A stretch of DNA of 64,000 nucleotides from Paenibacillus paeoniae. GTDB lineage: Bacteria > Bacillota > Bacilli > Paenibacillales > Paenibacillaceae. The stretch is from assembly GCF_003388735.1 (NCBI RefSeq), contig NZ_QUBQ01000001.1, positions 1,798,001-1,862,000 of the forward strand. Direction: 5' to 3'. A program made the translations under genes and the position numbers. This document shows positions 53,521-61,600 of this stretch, piece by piece (position 1 is the first letter of the stretch; every line of letters starts with the position of its first letter). The notes beneath the pieces are model-generated. The model did no database searches. It had not been told where the DNA came from and saw nothing but the letters and a program-made list of their open reading frames with translations.

Positions 53521-54399
53521 TTACAAAAGGGTCATTTCTTTCACGAAGACGGCATGTCCGGAGACATATACACTCATGCCAAGATCGGTTCGGCTAACTT
53601 CGACCTGCACCCGTCCATCCCGTTGAATTTCGTGACCTTGTTCTACCTGAAAGGATAGCTGCTCTAATTCCGGTTCCATATACGTCAGATAATAAGCCCC
53701 CATTACGCCGGATGCTGTCCCCGTGACTGGATCTTCAATTGTACCTGAATAAGGCGATGAGAAATGTCGGGCATGCATCAGCGTATCCGAATAAGCAGTC
53801 TCGAAGCCGAATGGATGTAAGGAAGCACGCGGCATCTCGGTCAATAAAGCGGGAAATTGTGCGGAATCGGGTCTCATGAGGCCAAAAGCGCCCAACGTTC
53901 GGATCGGTATGAGCAACGTCCAGGTACCCGTACTTCCGTATACAATCGGATAACGCGAATCCCAATCCTCCATCGTAAGACCAATCGATTGCATGAGCCG
54001 CTCTTCATCACCTTTGAACGCTACAAATTGCGGTTCGCTCTGCTGCATGCGAATCTTTAGTTGTTCGCTGGAATCTGTCGATAACGTAATCGGCAATACT
54101 CCTGCTTTTGTCTCTATGGTGAGGTCGGAGATCCCATCCAAGTAACCTCTGGTTTGCAATCCATAGATAGCTGCCATCGTGGCATGTCCGCAAAGATTAA
54201 TTTCATGCCCCGGCGTAAAATATCGCAATTGGACAGTAGCAACCGAGGAGGTCTGTACGAATACCGTCTCGTTAAAACCTACCTTCCTGGCAATTTCCAG
54301 CATCGTAGATTCATCAAAGTGATCCGCATCAAATACAACACCTGCCGGATTTCCTTGATTAGGAATCTGAGTAAAAGCATCATAATGATAAACGATCAT
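53521..54399 (-). CDS. PhzF family isomerase
   Basis: A 292-residue protein of the phenazine-biosynthesis PhzF/diaminopimelate-epimerase-like fold. The signature is YHYDAFTQIPNQGNPAGVV at the start; the conserved catalytic Glu is in GFNETVFV (~44), and LCGHATMAA and DPVTGTASGVMGAYY follow. Many members are of unknown substrate. The ATG at 54399 lies 9 bases after GAGAGG. No phenazine genes are nearby. Confidence 0.85.
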   Translation of the reverse strand: MIVYHYDAFTQIPNQGNPAGVVFDADHFDESTMLEIARKVGFNETVFVQTSSVATVQLRYFTPGHEINLCGHATMAAIYGLQTRGYLDGISDLTIETKAGVLPITLSTDSSEQLKIRMQQSEPQFVAFKGDEERLMQSIGLTMEDWDSRYPIVYGSTGTWTLLIPIRTLGAFGLMRPDSAQFPALLTEMPRASLHPFGFETAYSDTLMHARHFSSPYSGTIEDPVTGTASGVMGAYYLTYMEPELEQLSFQVEQGHEIQRDGRVQVEVSRTDLGMSVYVSGHAVFVKEMTLL

Positions 54400-54442
54400 A
54401 CCTTGCATCCTCTCCAGCTTTAAGTTTTGATACTATTCAATG

Positions 54443-55243
54443 TTAGAGGTCGTCAATAACTGTTTCTGAAAGTATTCTCTCCAGTACCAATGCTACCCCG
54501 TCTTCGTCATTCGTTCCTGTTATTTCCTTGGCCAATTGCTTGAGCTCTGGAATCGCATTGCCCATTGCGACCGGCCATCCGAAGCATGTGAACAAACCCA
54601 CATCATTATAATCGTCACCGAATACAACAACTTCTTCCTCAGGTATTCCATATGCGCTACAGATGGTGGCCACTCCTTGTTCTTTGGAAGCTTCGCGAGA
54701 ACTAATCTGAACTACCCTGCCTTGATCGGTAACTACAATATGAAGCAGCGATGAAAACTCTTCAAACAATGGCTTAACAGAAAACGATCCTGTCACTAAA
54801 ATTTTCGTCGCCGCTTGCTTGCGAAGCTGTTCCAGTGGAGTGACCGTTGGTCCTGAACTCACGCCTACTAGCATTTCTACTTCCATGTGCTTAAGGCTCA
54901 ACCACTCATCGAGTACTTCAAGACTTAATTCTGATTCCGGGTACTCGCGGATACAACGATCCAATACCGCGGCCGTTAAGGAGGCGGGAATGGGTTTATG
55001 AAGAGCTGTCCCGGTATGACTGCATTGGATATATGCTCCGTTGTAATAAACAAAGGAACCAAGGCGAAGAAGGTCGTTTGGCAAAAAATGATTCACGGTG
55101 CGAGGAGGTCTTGCCGTTGCAAAAATGATTTTGATCCCGAGACTGTGGCACTGTCTTACAGCCCTTACGTTACGTATGCTAATTTGTTTGTTCGATTGCA
55201 GCAATGTACCGTCGAGGTCCAATACGACAGCAGATACTCTCAT
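54443..55243 (-). CDS. Cof-type HAD hydrolase
   Basis: A 266-residue HAD phosphatase of subfamily IIB (Cof/YwpJ-type) with motif 1 VVLDLDGTLLQSN, motif 2 IIFATARPPR and motif 4 VVFGDDYNDVGLF. It removes phosphate from small sugars or nucleotides. It overlaps the DinB-fold gene by four bases. Confidence 0.85.
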   Translation of the reverse strand: MRVSAVVLDLDGTLLQSNKQISIRNVRAVRQCHSLGIKIIFATARPPRTVNHFLPNDLLRLGSFVYYNGAYIQCSHTGTALHKPIPASLTAAVLDRCIREYPESELSLEVLDEWLSLKHMEVEMLVGVSSGPTVTPLEQLRKQAATKILVTGSFSVKPLFEEFSSLLHIVVTDQGRVVQISSREASKEQGVATICSAYGIPEEEVVVFGDDYNDVGLFTCFGWPVAMGNAIPELKQLAKEITGTNDEDGVALVLERILSETVIDDL

Positions 55244-55728
55244 ACAATAATCCCTTTTCGAGGGATAGAGGTCATTTCATATCGTTTTCCCTTAAGCATT
55301 TTTCCGATGTAGAAGATTTGACCCATATGTTCGGAGAAATGAGCCGCGCATTGAATCAGCATATCCAGATGTGTTCTTTCCTTGCCTCTTACACACTGTG
55401 TTTGATGCCACTGCGCATCCGTCATTTGCGCCACTGTATCCGTCACGAACTGAAAGGATTCGGATATTATTCGAATCAGCTCAGATTTGGATAGATGAAT
55501 GGGTTCAAATTCAGAGTCCCTGTCTCTGGCGACATTCTGACCTTGAATCCCATTCACGATGCGTTCGTTTATATTTCCTCTAATATGTACAATCAAGTTA
55601 GAAATACTGTTGCTGGACTCATCGGGACGCCAGTTTAATTCTTCTTCGTCCAGTTGATTCACAACGAGCAGAATGCGCCTTTCGATTTCATTGAACTTTT
55701 GTATAAGCAAATCTCGCATCAATTCCAA
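55240..55728 (-). CDS. DinB-fold protein, DUF1572 type
   Basis: A 162-residue four-helix protein; the putative metal site is in NLIVHIRGNINERI and AAHFSEHMGQIFYI. The opening WRPDESSNSISNLIVH is the DUF1572 signature. TTG start with GGAGG 8 bases upstream, immediately after pyrE. One of four DinB-fold proteins in the window. Confidence 0.85.
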   Translation of the reverse strand: MELMRDLLIQKFNEIERRILLVVNQLDEEELNWRPDESSNSISNLIVHIRGNINERIVNGIQGQNVARDRDSEFEPIHLSKSELIRIISESFQFVTDTVAQMTDAQWHQTQCVRGKERTHLDMLIQCAAHFSEHMGQIFYIGKMLKGKRYEMTSIPRKGIIV

Positions 55729-55731
55729 GAG

Positions 55732-56262
55732 CTAACCCTCCCCCCGCGCATTTAACAATTGTTCCATTGTAAATAACGCGTGGACACGAACACCAATGGC
55801 CTCCAGCTTGCGTCTTCCTTCCGGGTTGCGTTCGATGACACATATAACATCCTCTACGATTGCGCCAGCTTCGAGCAGCTCCTGTGTGCTCATGATCACT
55901 TGACCGCCAGTTGTAATGACATCCTCCACAACACATACCCGTTTGCCTTTGATGTGTGCTCCTTCGGCCAGTTTACAGGTTCCGTATTCCTTCGCTTTCT
56001 TACGGACGAAAGCCGCAGGCACGCCAGACTGAAGTGAAAGAGCAGTTACGACGGGAATACCGCCCATCTCTAGACCTGCGAGCACTTCTGTACCATGTGG
56101 AATAAGCGACAACATCTGCTCCGTTATGGCACGTAGTACACCTGGATCAGCCTCGAACAGGTATTTGTCAAAATACTCGTTGGATATTTGCCCAGACCGC
56201 AATGTAAACGTACCATTTAGATGGGCTGTATCATAGATTTGTTTTGCCAGAGATTGTGTCAT
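55732..56262 (-). CDS. pyrE: orotate phosphoribosyltransferase, stand-alone short form
   Basis: A 176-residue enzyme of pyrimidine biosynthesis that joins orotate to PRPP to make OMP. The PRPP site is VCVVEDVITTGG (~109-120), the hood contains GIPVVTALS, and FVRKKAKEYG carries the catalytic lysines. It is shorter than the usual ~210 residues and lies outside a pyr operon, so it might be a second copy or act on another base. It may share a transcript with the DinB-fold and HAD genes downstream. Confidence 0.85.
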   Translation of the reverse strand: MTQSLAKQIYDTAHLNGTFTLRSGQISNEYFDKYLFEADPGVLRAITEQMLSLIPHGTEVLAGLEMGGIPVVTALSLQSGVPAAFVRKKAKEYGTCKLAEGAHIKGKRVCVVEDVITTGGQVIMSTQELLEAGAIVEDVICVIERNPEGRRKLEAIGVRVHALFTMEQLLNARGEG

Positions 56263-56339
56263 AGGAACCTCTCCCCTAATAGATTTCTATTATCATACAA
56301 TTTTCAGGCAGGATATGGGAATAGCTATTTTATGTTCCA

Positions 56340-56849
56340 TCAATGAATAGCTGATTTAATCTGGGCCAAGTGATGTCGATTATGCCACACTAATCGCTTA
56401 AGTGCTGTACCAAGCGTAACGCTGCCCAGCGCCTGGGTAGTCAACGTCCGCTCGAAGTCGCTTTCCTTCATACGAGACATGACGATGATGAGTCGTTCAT
56501 GAACCAGCTCTAATAGCCCTATGGCATGGGCTACAGGGACACTTTTATAATCGGCTAGTTCTGCCCATAAGTCTTCCCGATACGAGCTCGCTGCCGGCGC
56601 TTCCTCCGTTAGGGCACGCTTGAATCGAATATAGGCATTCATATCGTTATCGGCCATATGATGAATAATTTGGCGTATCGTCCATCCGTCGGGACGATAG
56701 CTGCTCTCCAATTGAGCCTCAGTTATTGAATTTGCGACTTGACGCAGGGATTGAGCGATGGTTGGCAATTCAGCGATCAGCTGTATCCGATCATTTGGCG
56801 ACAGATCTTGAGAAAGAAACGTGCCGATCGGAAAACGAATGGCATCCAT
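56340..56849 (-). CDS. YfiT/BstA-like DinB-fold metal-dependent protein (paralogue)
   Basis: A 169-residue YfiT-type protein, opening RFPIGTF. Metal-site histidines are in IRQIIHHMADNDMNAYIRFKRA and VWHNRHHLAQI, matching the protein at 38838-39377 almost position by position, so the two are paralogues. Likely a metal-dependent thiol transferase or hydrolase. An AGAGG site lies 11 bases before the ATG. Confidence 0.85.
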   Translation of the reverse strand: MDAIRFPIGTFLSQDLSPNDRIQLIAELPTIAQSLRQVANSITEAQLESSYRPDGWTIRQIIHHMADNDMNAYIRFKRALTEEAPAASSYREDLWAELADYKSVPVAHAIGLLELVHERLIIVMSRMKESDFERTLTTQALGSVTLGTALKRLVWHNRHHLAQIKSAIH

Positions 56850-56870
56850 AAGAACAAGTACCTCTTCTCT

Positions 56871-57019
56871 CTACGAAAGTTGTGTTTCATTCCATTGTTC
56901 ATCACGCAAAAGGATTGTCGCCTGCCACTCGGTCTGCAGAAAGGTTGTCGTACGCTCCGTAAGCTGCTCCAGACTCATCGGATTTGCACTTGACGATAAC
57001 TTATTGGATGGCCAGACAT
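56871..57019 (-). pseudogene. possible small gene broken by a frameshift
   Basis: An ATG at 57019 has a very good GGAGG site (8 bases) but its frame stops after 14 codons. A second frame, from ATG 56978 to 56871, encodes 35 residues of protein-like sequence (MSLEQLTERTTTFLQTEWQA) that continues in the +1/-1 frame of the first. Joined, they would make about 49 residues. A sequencing error or a decayed gene would both explain it. The rest of 56979-57152 shows nothing else. Confidence 0.3.
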
Positions 57020-57152
57020 ATACTCACCCTCCGAGATTCAAGGTATCATTAATTTGAACGGTACCAAAGTATACAGGCGAGTGATTAACAATATCGGATA
57101 CCGCCAACTCTCTGGCTTTATCATTTTTATCCTTATTATTTATAAATTGCAG

Positions 57153-57449
57153 TCAAATACAATAATCTTCTTCCATTTCAATTGGGTTGGATTTGATGTG
57201 AGTTACCGTTTTGGTGCGCTTATAATAGAGGAGTTCTATTTGAGCACCTTCATCTATATGTTCGAATTGTTCATTGGGCAGACGATATACAAACTTGTCT
57301 CCCTGAGGATTAGTCACAAGAATCTTGTTATACCGCTTCTCCGTCAGTGTTCCAGAAAAGCTCTGTTTGTCCTGATAGATGAGATCGAGGCTAATCATGA
57401 CAATCACAAACAGCAGTATAGGGACACACACGAAAAATGCGAGATTCAA
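57153..57449 (-). CDS. single-helix membrane protein of unknown function
   Basis: Up to 98 residues: a strong N-terminal membrane segment (FFVCVPILLFVIVMISLDLIY) and a beta-rich extracytoplasmic or cytoplasmic part (FSGTLTEKRYNKILVTNPQG, KFVYRLPNEQF). The only usable start near the helix is a TTG at 57449 without a good ribosome site, so the start is uncertain. No family recognised. Confidence 0.6.
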   Translation of the reverse strand: MNLAFFVCVPILLFVIVMISLDLIYQDKQSFSGTLTEKRYNKILVTNPQGDKFVYRLPNEQFEHIDEGAQIELLYYKRTKTVTHIKSNPIEMEEDYCI

Positions 57450-57551
57450 GATAGGCGGATAATATCTATAAATATTGCTCCACTTCAGCTAAAGAGGCTT
57501 TGCAGTTCCACGATAGGTGTATGAAACCAATGGACGATGGGAACGTCGATG

Positions 57552-58097
57552 CTAGAGATCACTTGGTCCTGGCTCCCAACCTATATTTTGCGACCAGGTA
57601 TGCGCTCTCTGCAATATATCCCATACGATGGGCCCTTTGCCTTCTACGTACTGGGCTCGTTCATGATAAAATTCCTTCATCAGCCGATGCTTCTCACGTG
57701 CATATCTAAGACAATCTTCCGGATGCAAACGTAAGTAATCGCGGAATAATAAGGATAGCTGTTCCGAGTAGCTGCCTACTTGACGTACATGGATATGTGT
57801 TCTTCGATCACCCGGCCGTTCGCGAAAATAACGTTTGCTTAAGTCAGGATTCTCTGATCGGAGAATGAACCCAATTGATTCAATCTTTAGTTGGTAACAC
57901 GCTAGGTTCTGATAATCAGCTACAGATATTTGAATATCAATAATTGGTTTTGCAGCTAACCCTTCTATCGACGTAGAGCCAATGTGGTCGATTCGAATAG
58001 CCGTCTCCTTCATAGCTTTTCTAAGCAAAGTACCCGTATGAAAGAACAACTGCCTCCATTCCGACTGATAAGAGGCTATCCTCCATTGATCCTCCAT
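57552..58097 (-). CDS. GrpB family (UPF0157) nucleotidyltransferase-fold protein
   Basis: A 181-residue protein with the GrpB signature DHIGSTSIEGLAAKPIIDIQISV (~37-58), the G-S and D-x-D motifs of the nucleotidyltransferase fold, and KRYFRERPGDRRTHIHV (~88-104). Function in Bacillus is unknown; some relatives are fused to dephospho-CoA kinase. GAGAGG box before the ATG. Confidence 0.85.
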   Translation of the reverse strand: MEDQWRIASYQSEWRQLFFHTGTLLRKAMKETAIRIDHIGSTSIEGLAAKPIIDIQISVADYQNLACYQLKIESIGFILRSENPDLSKRYFRERPGDRRTHIHVRQVGSYSEQLSLLFRDYLRLHPEDCLRYAREKHRLMKEFYHERAQYVEGKGPIVWDILQRAHTWSQNIGWEPGPSDL

Positions 58098-58138
58098 GCT
58101 CTCATCCTCTCAATATCGAACGTTCACTTGACCTATAA

Positions 58139-58570
58139 CTAAGGCATCGTTGGCCAAGGAGAACCTGAACGATATTGTTTAATTAACCATTCGTTATCGG
58201 CCTTAACCATTGTCAATCGATCTATTCCTTTAAACCATTTTCCAACTGTGTTGTTGCTCTCTACTTTTATAAACACAAGCTTTTTATTAGGACCGATCCA
58301 TAATTGCCCCATTTTCTTATGCCTATCTATTTCGCCATACCAGTGTCTATCATTAATGATGCTCTGAGCAATAGATCCCATCTTCGTTGTCTCATCGTAA
58401 GCGTCATCGTTTTTAATCGTAAAATGCAGGTAGCTTGTTTCTAATTTGTTTTTTGCAAATCCGTCGTAGAAAGAGTTTAACGTAAGGTTAATACCTCTTG
58501 TTCCACTCATGCAGAAAAAGGTATATATGCCAATAAGAACAACACCAGCAATTAAAATTTTTCTTATCAT
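58139..58570 (-). CDS. membrane-anchored protein of unknown function
   Basis: A 143-residue protein with one N-terminal helix (ILIAGVVLIGIYTFFC) and a mixed alpha/beta body ending VKADNEWLIKQYRSGSPW. The C-terminal pattern resembles SnoaL/NTF2-like 'DxxWLI' endings, which is only suggestive. It overlaps the NUDIX gene by four bases (ATGA). Confidence 0.7.
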   Translation of the reverse strand: MIRKILIAGVVLIGIYTFFCMSGTRGINLTLNSFYDGFAKNKLETSYLHFTIKNDDAYDETTKMGSIAQSIINDRHWYGEIDRHKKMGQLWIGPNKKLVFIKVESNNTVGKWFKGIDRLTMVKADNEWLIKQYRSGSPWPTMP

Positions 58571-58986
58571 CGAGACATTTCCTCCATTAATTTAAGCACA
58601 CCATGTCTAAGGAAGTTATTAAATATAAATTCCGGGAGCAATTCAGCTAATTGATCTTTGGTCGCCCATAGATAAGCGGAATGTTCTTCCGATAATGTGA
58701 TGATGTCCTGTTCTGAGCAGCAGTGATAGGACAAGAGTATGATCTGGCGATTAGGCGCTGTATGGAAGGTGGACGCGTATAACAATCTTTCGATCTCAAT
58801 ATCAATGCCCGCTTCTTCATGGACTTCGCGAATAAGTGCAGGTTCCAAGTGCTCGCCAAAATCATTTTTTCCGCCCGGTGTTTCCCAGTCGCCTGCTGCA
58901 AACCCCTCCTCATCGGAGCGTTTCATGATCAATACTTTTCCATGGCGTATAATGATCGCTTTAACGACCACAACCATCTGGTTCAT
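58567..58986 (-). CDS. NUDIX hydrolase
   Basis: A 139-residue hydrolase with a complete NUDIX box: GGKNDFGEHLEPALIREVHEEAGI (~38-61, pattern Gx5Ex7REUxEExGU). It probably cleaves nucleoside diphosphate-linked molecules, as MutT-like house-cleaning enzymes do. GGGAGG box before the ATG. Confidence 0.9.
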   Translation of the reverse strand: MNQMVVVVKAIIIRHGKVLIMKRSDEEGFAAGDWETPGGKNDFGEHLEPALIREVHEEAGIDIEIERLLYASTFHTAPNRQIILLSYHCCSEQDIITLSEEHSAYLWATKDQLAELLPEFIFNNFLRHGVLKLMEEMSR

Positions 58987-59015
58987 AGAATGCCTCCCTG
59001 ATTTAATGTTCTGCG

Positions 59016-59687
59016 TTATGTTTTCTTTTCATGATGCAAGCGTACTGCTTTTCTAATTCTGTACTTGTACATGAACCAAGTTTTCAGGATGGATTCAGCA
59101 GAACGATGCTTCGATACTTCATGAAGATATACAAAGTCTAACGGCTTCACGCGAATATGAAACAACGGCTTGACGGGCTCAATGCTGGTCCATTCATCAA
59201 AGACAAGAAGCCCTTTGCCCTGCTTCTTGAACGAATTGCGCGGCAGAACATAGACTACTCCTTCGCACCAAGGATCATTATGATAGGTCTCTTCACTGAG
59301 CGAAAAGAAATAATATCTTTGACCTCTGCATACGATACAGCCATTCCTGAAATTGCCTTGCAGCTTCATACGATTAAATACAGCGTAAAAAATAGGCCAA
59401 ATGCCGTCTGAAGTTGCGAAAACAGCTTCTGTCAATTGACCTGTATATATTGTCTGCGGTCGTGGAGTAAACTCCTGTATATCCCTTGCATTGGAGCCAT
59501 GAAATAATACTTGATAACGCATGGACAAATAGTGCAGGAAATGATCTACATGAATTTGTCCATCCAACTCGCATGTTTGATGCAATAAGGCCTTCTCATA
59601 TATTTGATCGTACCTTTTGATTTCTGCTTCGCTAAACTTTGGTTTTTTGCCTTGAAAAAACAGCATTCTCCATAAGAGTCTTCTCAT
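59016..59687 (-). CDS. protein of unknown function, possibly ADP-ribosyltransferase-like
   Basis: A 223-residue protein. The segment QVLFHGSNARDIQEFTPRP...GQLTEAVFATSDGIWPIFYAV (~58-103) resembles the H-G-S...F...G...VFAT layout of ART-fold domains (HGS as the NAD-binding strand), which is a weak visual match. The N-terminus is basic and the C-terminus is Arg/Lys rich. I do not recognise the family. GGAGG box before the ATG. Confidence 0.6.
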   Translation of the reverse strand: MRRLLWRMLFFQGKKPKFSEAEIKRYDQIYEKALLHQTCELDGQIHVDHFLHYLSMRYQVLFHGSNARDIQEFTPRPQTIYTGQLTEAVFATSDGIWPIFYAVFNRMKLQGNFRNGCIVCRGQRYYFFSLSEETYHNDPWCEGVVYVLPRNSFKKQGKGLLVFDEWTSIEPVKPLFHIRVKPLDFVYLHEVSKHRSAESILKTWFMYKYRIRKAVRLHHEKKT

Positions 59688-59749
59688 GACTGTTTCCTCC
59701 GTTCAATAGCAGCTTACCAACCTATCTCTCATGACTATAAGTGCCATGT

Positions 59750-59917
59750 TCAATCTGATCTTCCGCCTCGTTTCTCGTTGATGTAGATATCAAGCGCTAT
59801 AATTCCACGTTTTGCTAATCGAATAAACAGAATTAATGCATATATAACCAAAACAATACCTGCTATATAGACTAAAAACATGATTAAGGGCCAAGCTGAA
59901 AACAAAGATATACTCAC
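59750..59917 (-). CDS. small single-helix membrane protein
   Basis: A 55-residue product with one long hydrophobic segment (PLIMFLVYIAGIVLVIYALILFI) and a basic, charged tail (LAKRGIIALDIYINEKRGG). GTG codons at 59917 and 59923 and an ATG at 59926 are all in frame behind a GAAAGGTG site, so the exact start is unsure. It fills the gap between two membrane-associated genes and is too short for usual ORF cut-offs. Confidence 0.5.
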   Translation of the reverse strand: MSISLFSAWPLIMFLVYIAGIVLVIYALILFIRLAKRGIIALDIYINEKRGGRSD

Positions 59918-59961
59918 GTTCACCATCACCTTTCTATGGTTTAATCGATTCCTTCAGGACG

Positions 59962-60669
59962 TTATGGATTGGACTGCACTTTCATTAAAGGTTGTAGAAG
60001 CTGTAATAATTCAGGTGAGGCTTGAAAAGAATAGCGTTGATTCTGGACAACTAACCAAAAAACCTCACTATCCGGACGGATATAAAACTCCAAATCTTGA
60101 AATGACTCTCGATACTTCTCGGAATCCTGTTGCAGAAGCAGTCTCCACTCATCGTCATGTTGCATGTATGGTCTTTCTTTTGCAGGAGTGGATTGCTTCA
60201 TAGCCTCGTAGATCTGACGACCCTTTTCATCCTGCATATGATAGGACCAATAGATCGTCCCTTCTGGATTATTCATTAAGAAATTAAAGCCCCGTTTCTG
60301 TTCATTACTACCAATAGTTAAGTAAGTACTCATCTGATCACGAGGATAAAACCAGTCTTGCATTCCGCTTTGCAAAGGAAGAAATCCGATGAGATAAACT
60401 ACTAAGCCAAGTAGAATGACCCGTCCCTTGTAGACTTTGTTTTGTTTGGCATTTCGGTAGAACAACCATGCCACTAGTGCGCCTGCTGGCAAATACAAAC
60501 CATTGAATAGGAGACGAAAAGGCGTAAGCAACAAGTACCCTGCCGTCTTCCAGCCCAGGTTGCGTTCGTCTTGCCTCTCTGTCTTCTTCCATATTAGAAG
60601 CAACAGAAGCATTATCGGAATCGCTACGATCAAGTAAGGCATTATCAGACTAAAAAAATAGTAAGCCAT
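59962..60669 (-). CDS. membrane protein of unknown function
   Basis: A 235-residue protein with about three to four membrane segments in the first half (YYFFSLIMPYLIVAIPIMLLLLL, LLFNGLYLPAGALVAWLFY, RVILLGLVVYLIGFLPL) and a cytosolic or extracellular helical second half. ATG 60669 lies 9 bases after GGCGGG. It starts 15 bases after the neighbouring two-helix protein gene, so they are probably co-transcribed. Confidence 0.7.
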   Translation of the reverse strand: MAYYFFSLIMPYLIVAIPIMLLLLLIWKKTERQDERNLGWKTAGYLLLTPFRLLFNGLYLPAGALVAWLFYRNAKQNKVYKGRVILLGLVVYLIGFLPLQSGMQDWFYPRDQMSTYLTIGSNEQKRGFNFLMNNPEGTIYWSYHMQDEKGRQIYEAMKQSTPAKERPYMQHDDEWRLLLQQDSEKYRESFQDLEFYIRPDSEVFWLVVQNQRYSFQASPELLQLLQPLMKVQSNP

Positions 60670-60683
60670 AGCAACCATCCCGC

Positions 60684-61148
60684 CTATACCAAAGTGTAAT
60701 ATTGTCCTGCTTTGACTTCAATTTGGTGCTGATCCGCCCACGCTTTCAGGGCCTTGAATCCTTCATCGTGATCTCGAAAGGCAAAGCTTAAATACGCAGG
60801 CACGAATCGCTTTCCTTTAGGAACGATTCCGACCGAAGGATTGAAGTAACCCTGAATGACAATTTTCTTAATCTCGTGAGGCTGAATCCCCCGATTATAC
60901 AGAGCTATACCGTTCTCTAGAAATTGAATATGACTGGGTTTGAGTTTGATCTTCTGTAGTACAAGAGTAATAAAACCAACTAGATATAATACAATAGAAG
61001 TCACAAAGAAAATGGTGGCAACATTCCATGAATGATACCTATTCATAGTCGCCAGCATGATCGTTAGAGAAAGAGCCATGAAAAGGAACAGAATAGGGGT
61101 ATAGTTAAACGTTGGTCTTTTTATCACATATGGTTGATCCTCTTGCAT
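60684..61148 (-). CDS. two-helix membrane protein with PH-like C-terminal domain
   Basis: A 154-residue protein with two membrane helices (~15-32 and ~40-62) followed by a beta-rich domain ending in an amphipathic helix (FKALKAWADQHQIEVKAG). Same build as 46219-46632 and 63401-63850. ATG at 61148 is 9 bases after GGGGAG. Function unknown. Confidence 0.7.
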   Translation of the reverse strand: MQEDQPYVIKRPTFNYTPILFLFMALSLTIMLATMNRYHSWNVATIFFVTSIVLYLVGFITLVLQKIKLKPSHIQFLENGIALYNRGIQPHEIKKIVIQGYFNPSVGIVPKGKRFVPAYLSFAFRDHDEGFKALKAWADQHQIEVKAGQYYTLV

Positions 61149-61224
61149 TTTTGTTCTCTCCCCTCTTAGATGCCGCTCCTTCGCATCGTATTTGAAATGC
61201 AACTTGGAGCGATTAGCTTTAAGC

Positions 61225-61568
61225 TTAATCGTATGATAAGACCTGCTCGAATAAATAGCGATTCTCGATCATTTTTTGCAAATGTACGCTTATTTCTGCG
61301 GGACTCAAAAGCTGACCCGAATGATGCGCATCTCGAAAATAGTGGGCCATTGCGAAGCTTCGATCATCCTTGTAGCGAGCAGTAGCCTGCATCTCCGTTT
61401 CAACCATATCAACCATAACCGGCATCATTTTTCGATCCCCAGCCATTGAATAGATCAAACGAAAAGTGATGATAACGTTCAAAAGCAGCTAATGGCTCCG
61501 GTGTCTTTCGTGTGATGCCAAAAACATGGCTTCCTTGCTCAAGCAAATCCTCGTGCTGCTGGAGTCAT
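61225..61568 (-). pseudogene. decayed short-chain dehydrogenase (benzil reductase/YueD-like)
   Basis: Reading in pieces on the minus strand: TPAARGFA (a damaged glycine-rich NADPH loop), then in another frame LLEQGSHVFGITRKTPEPLAAF (the first beta-alpha-beta unit), then, after a large internal deletion, in a third phase MVETEMQATARYKDDRSFAMAHYF...GQLLSPAEISVHL, which matches the C-terminus of YueD-type SDR enzymes. The central catalytic part (Ser, YxxxK) is missing. It is clearly a broken gene rather than a small protein. Confidence 0.75.
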
Positions 61569-61600
61569 CTCACGAGCCTCCATCCTTCAATATTCTAATT

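Noticed and set aside
57054-57524. Plus-strand 156-codon frame
   Set aside because: It opposes the 57153-57449 gene and is rich in Ile/Phe/Tyr from AT-rich sequence; no ribosome site. The minus-strand gene is itself only moderately supported, so this rejection is less certain than the others.
61225-61482. Intact 85-residue protein
   Set aside because: The sequence is the C-terminal end of an SDR enzyme and the N-terminal pieces can be read upstream in other frames, so it is listed as a pseudogene.
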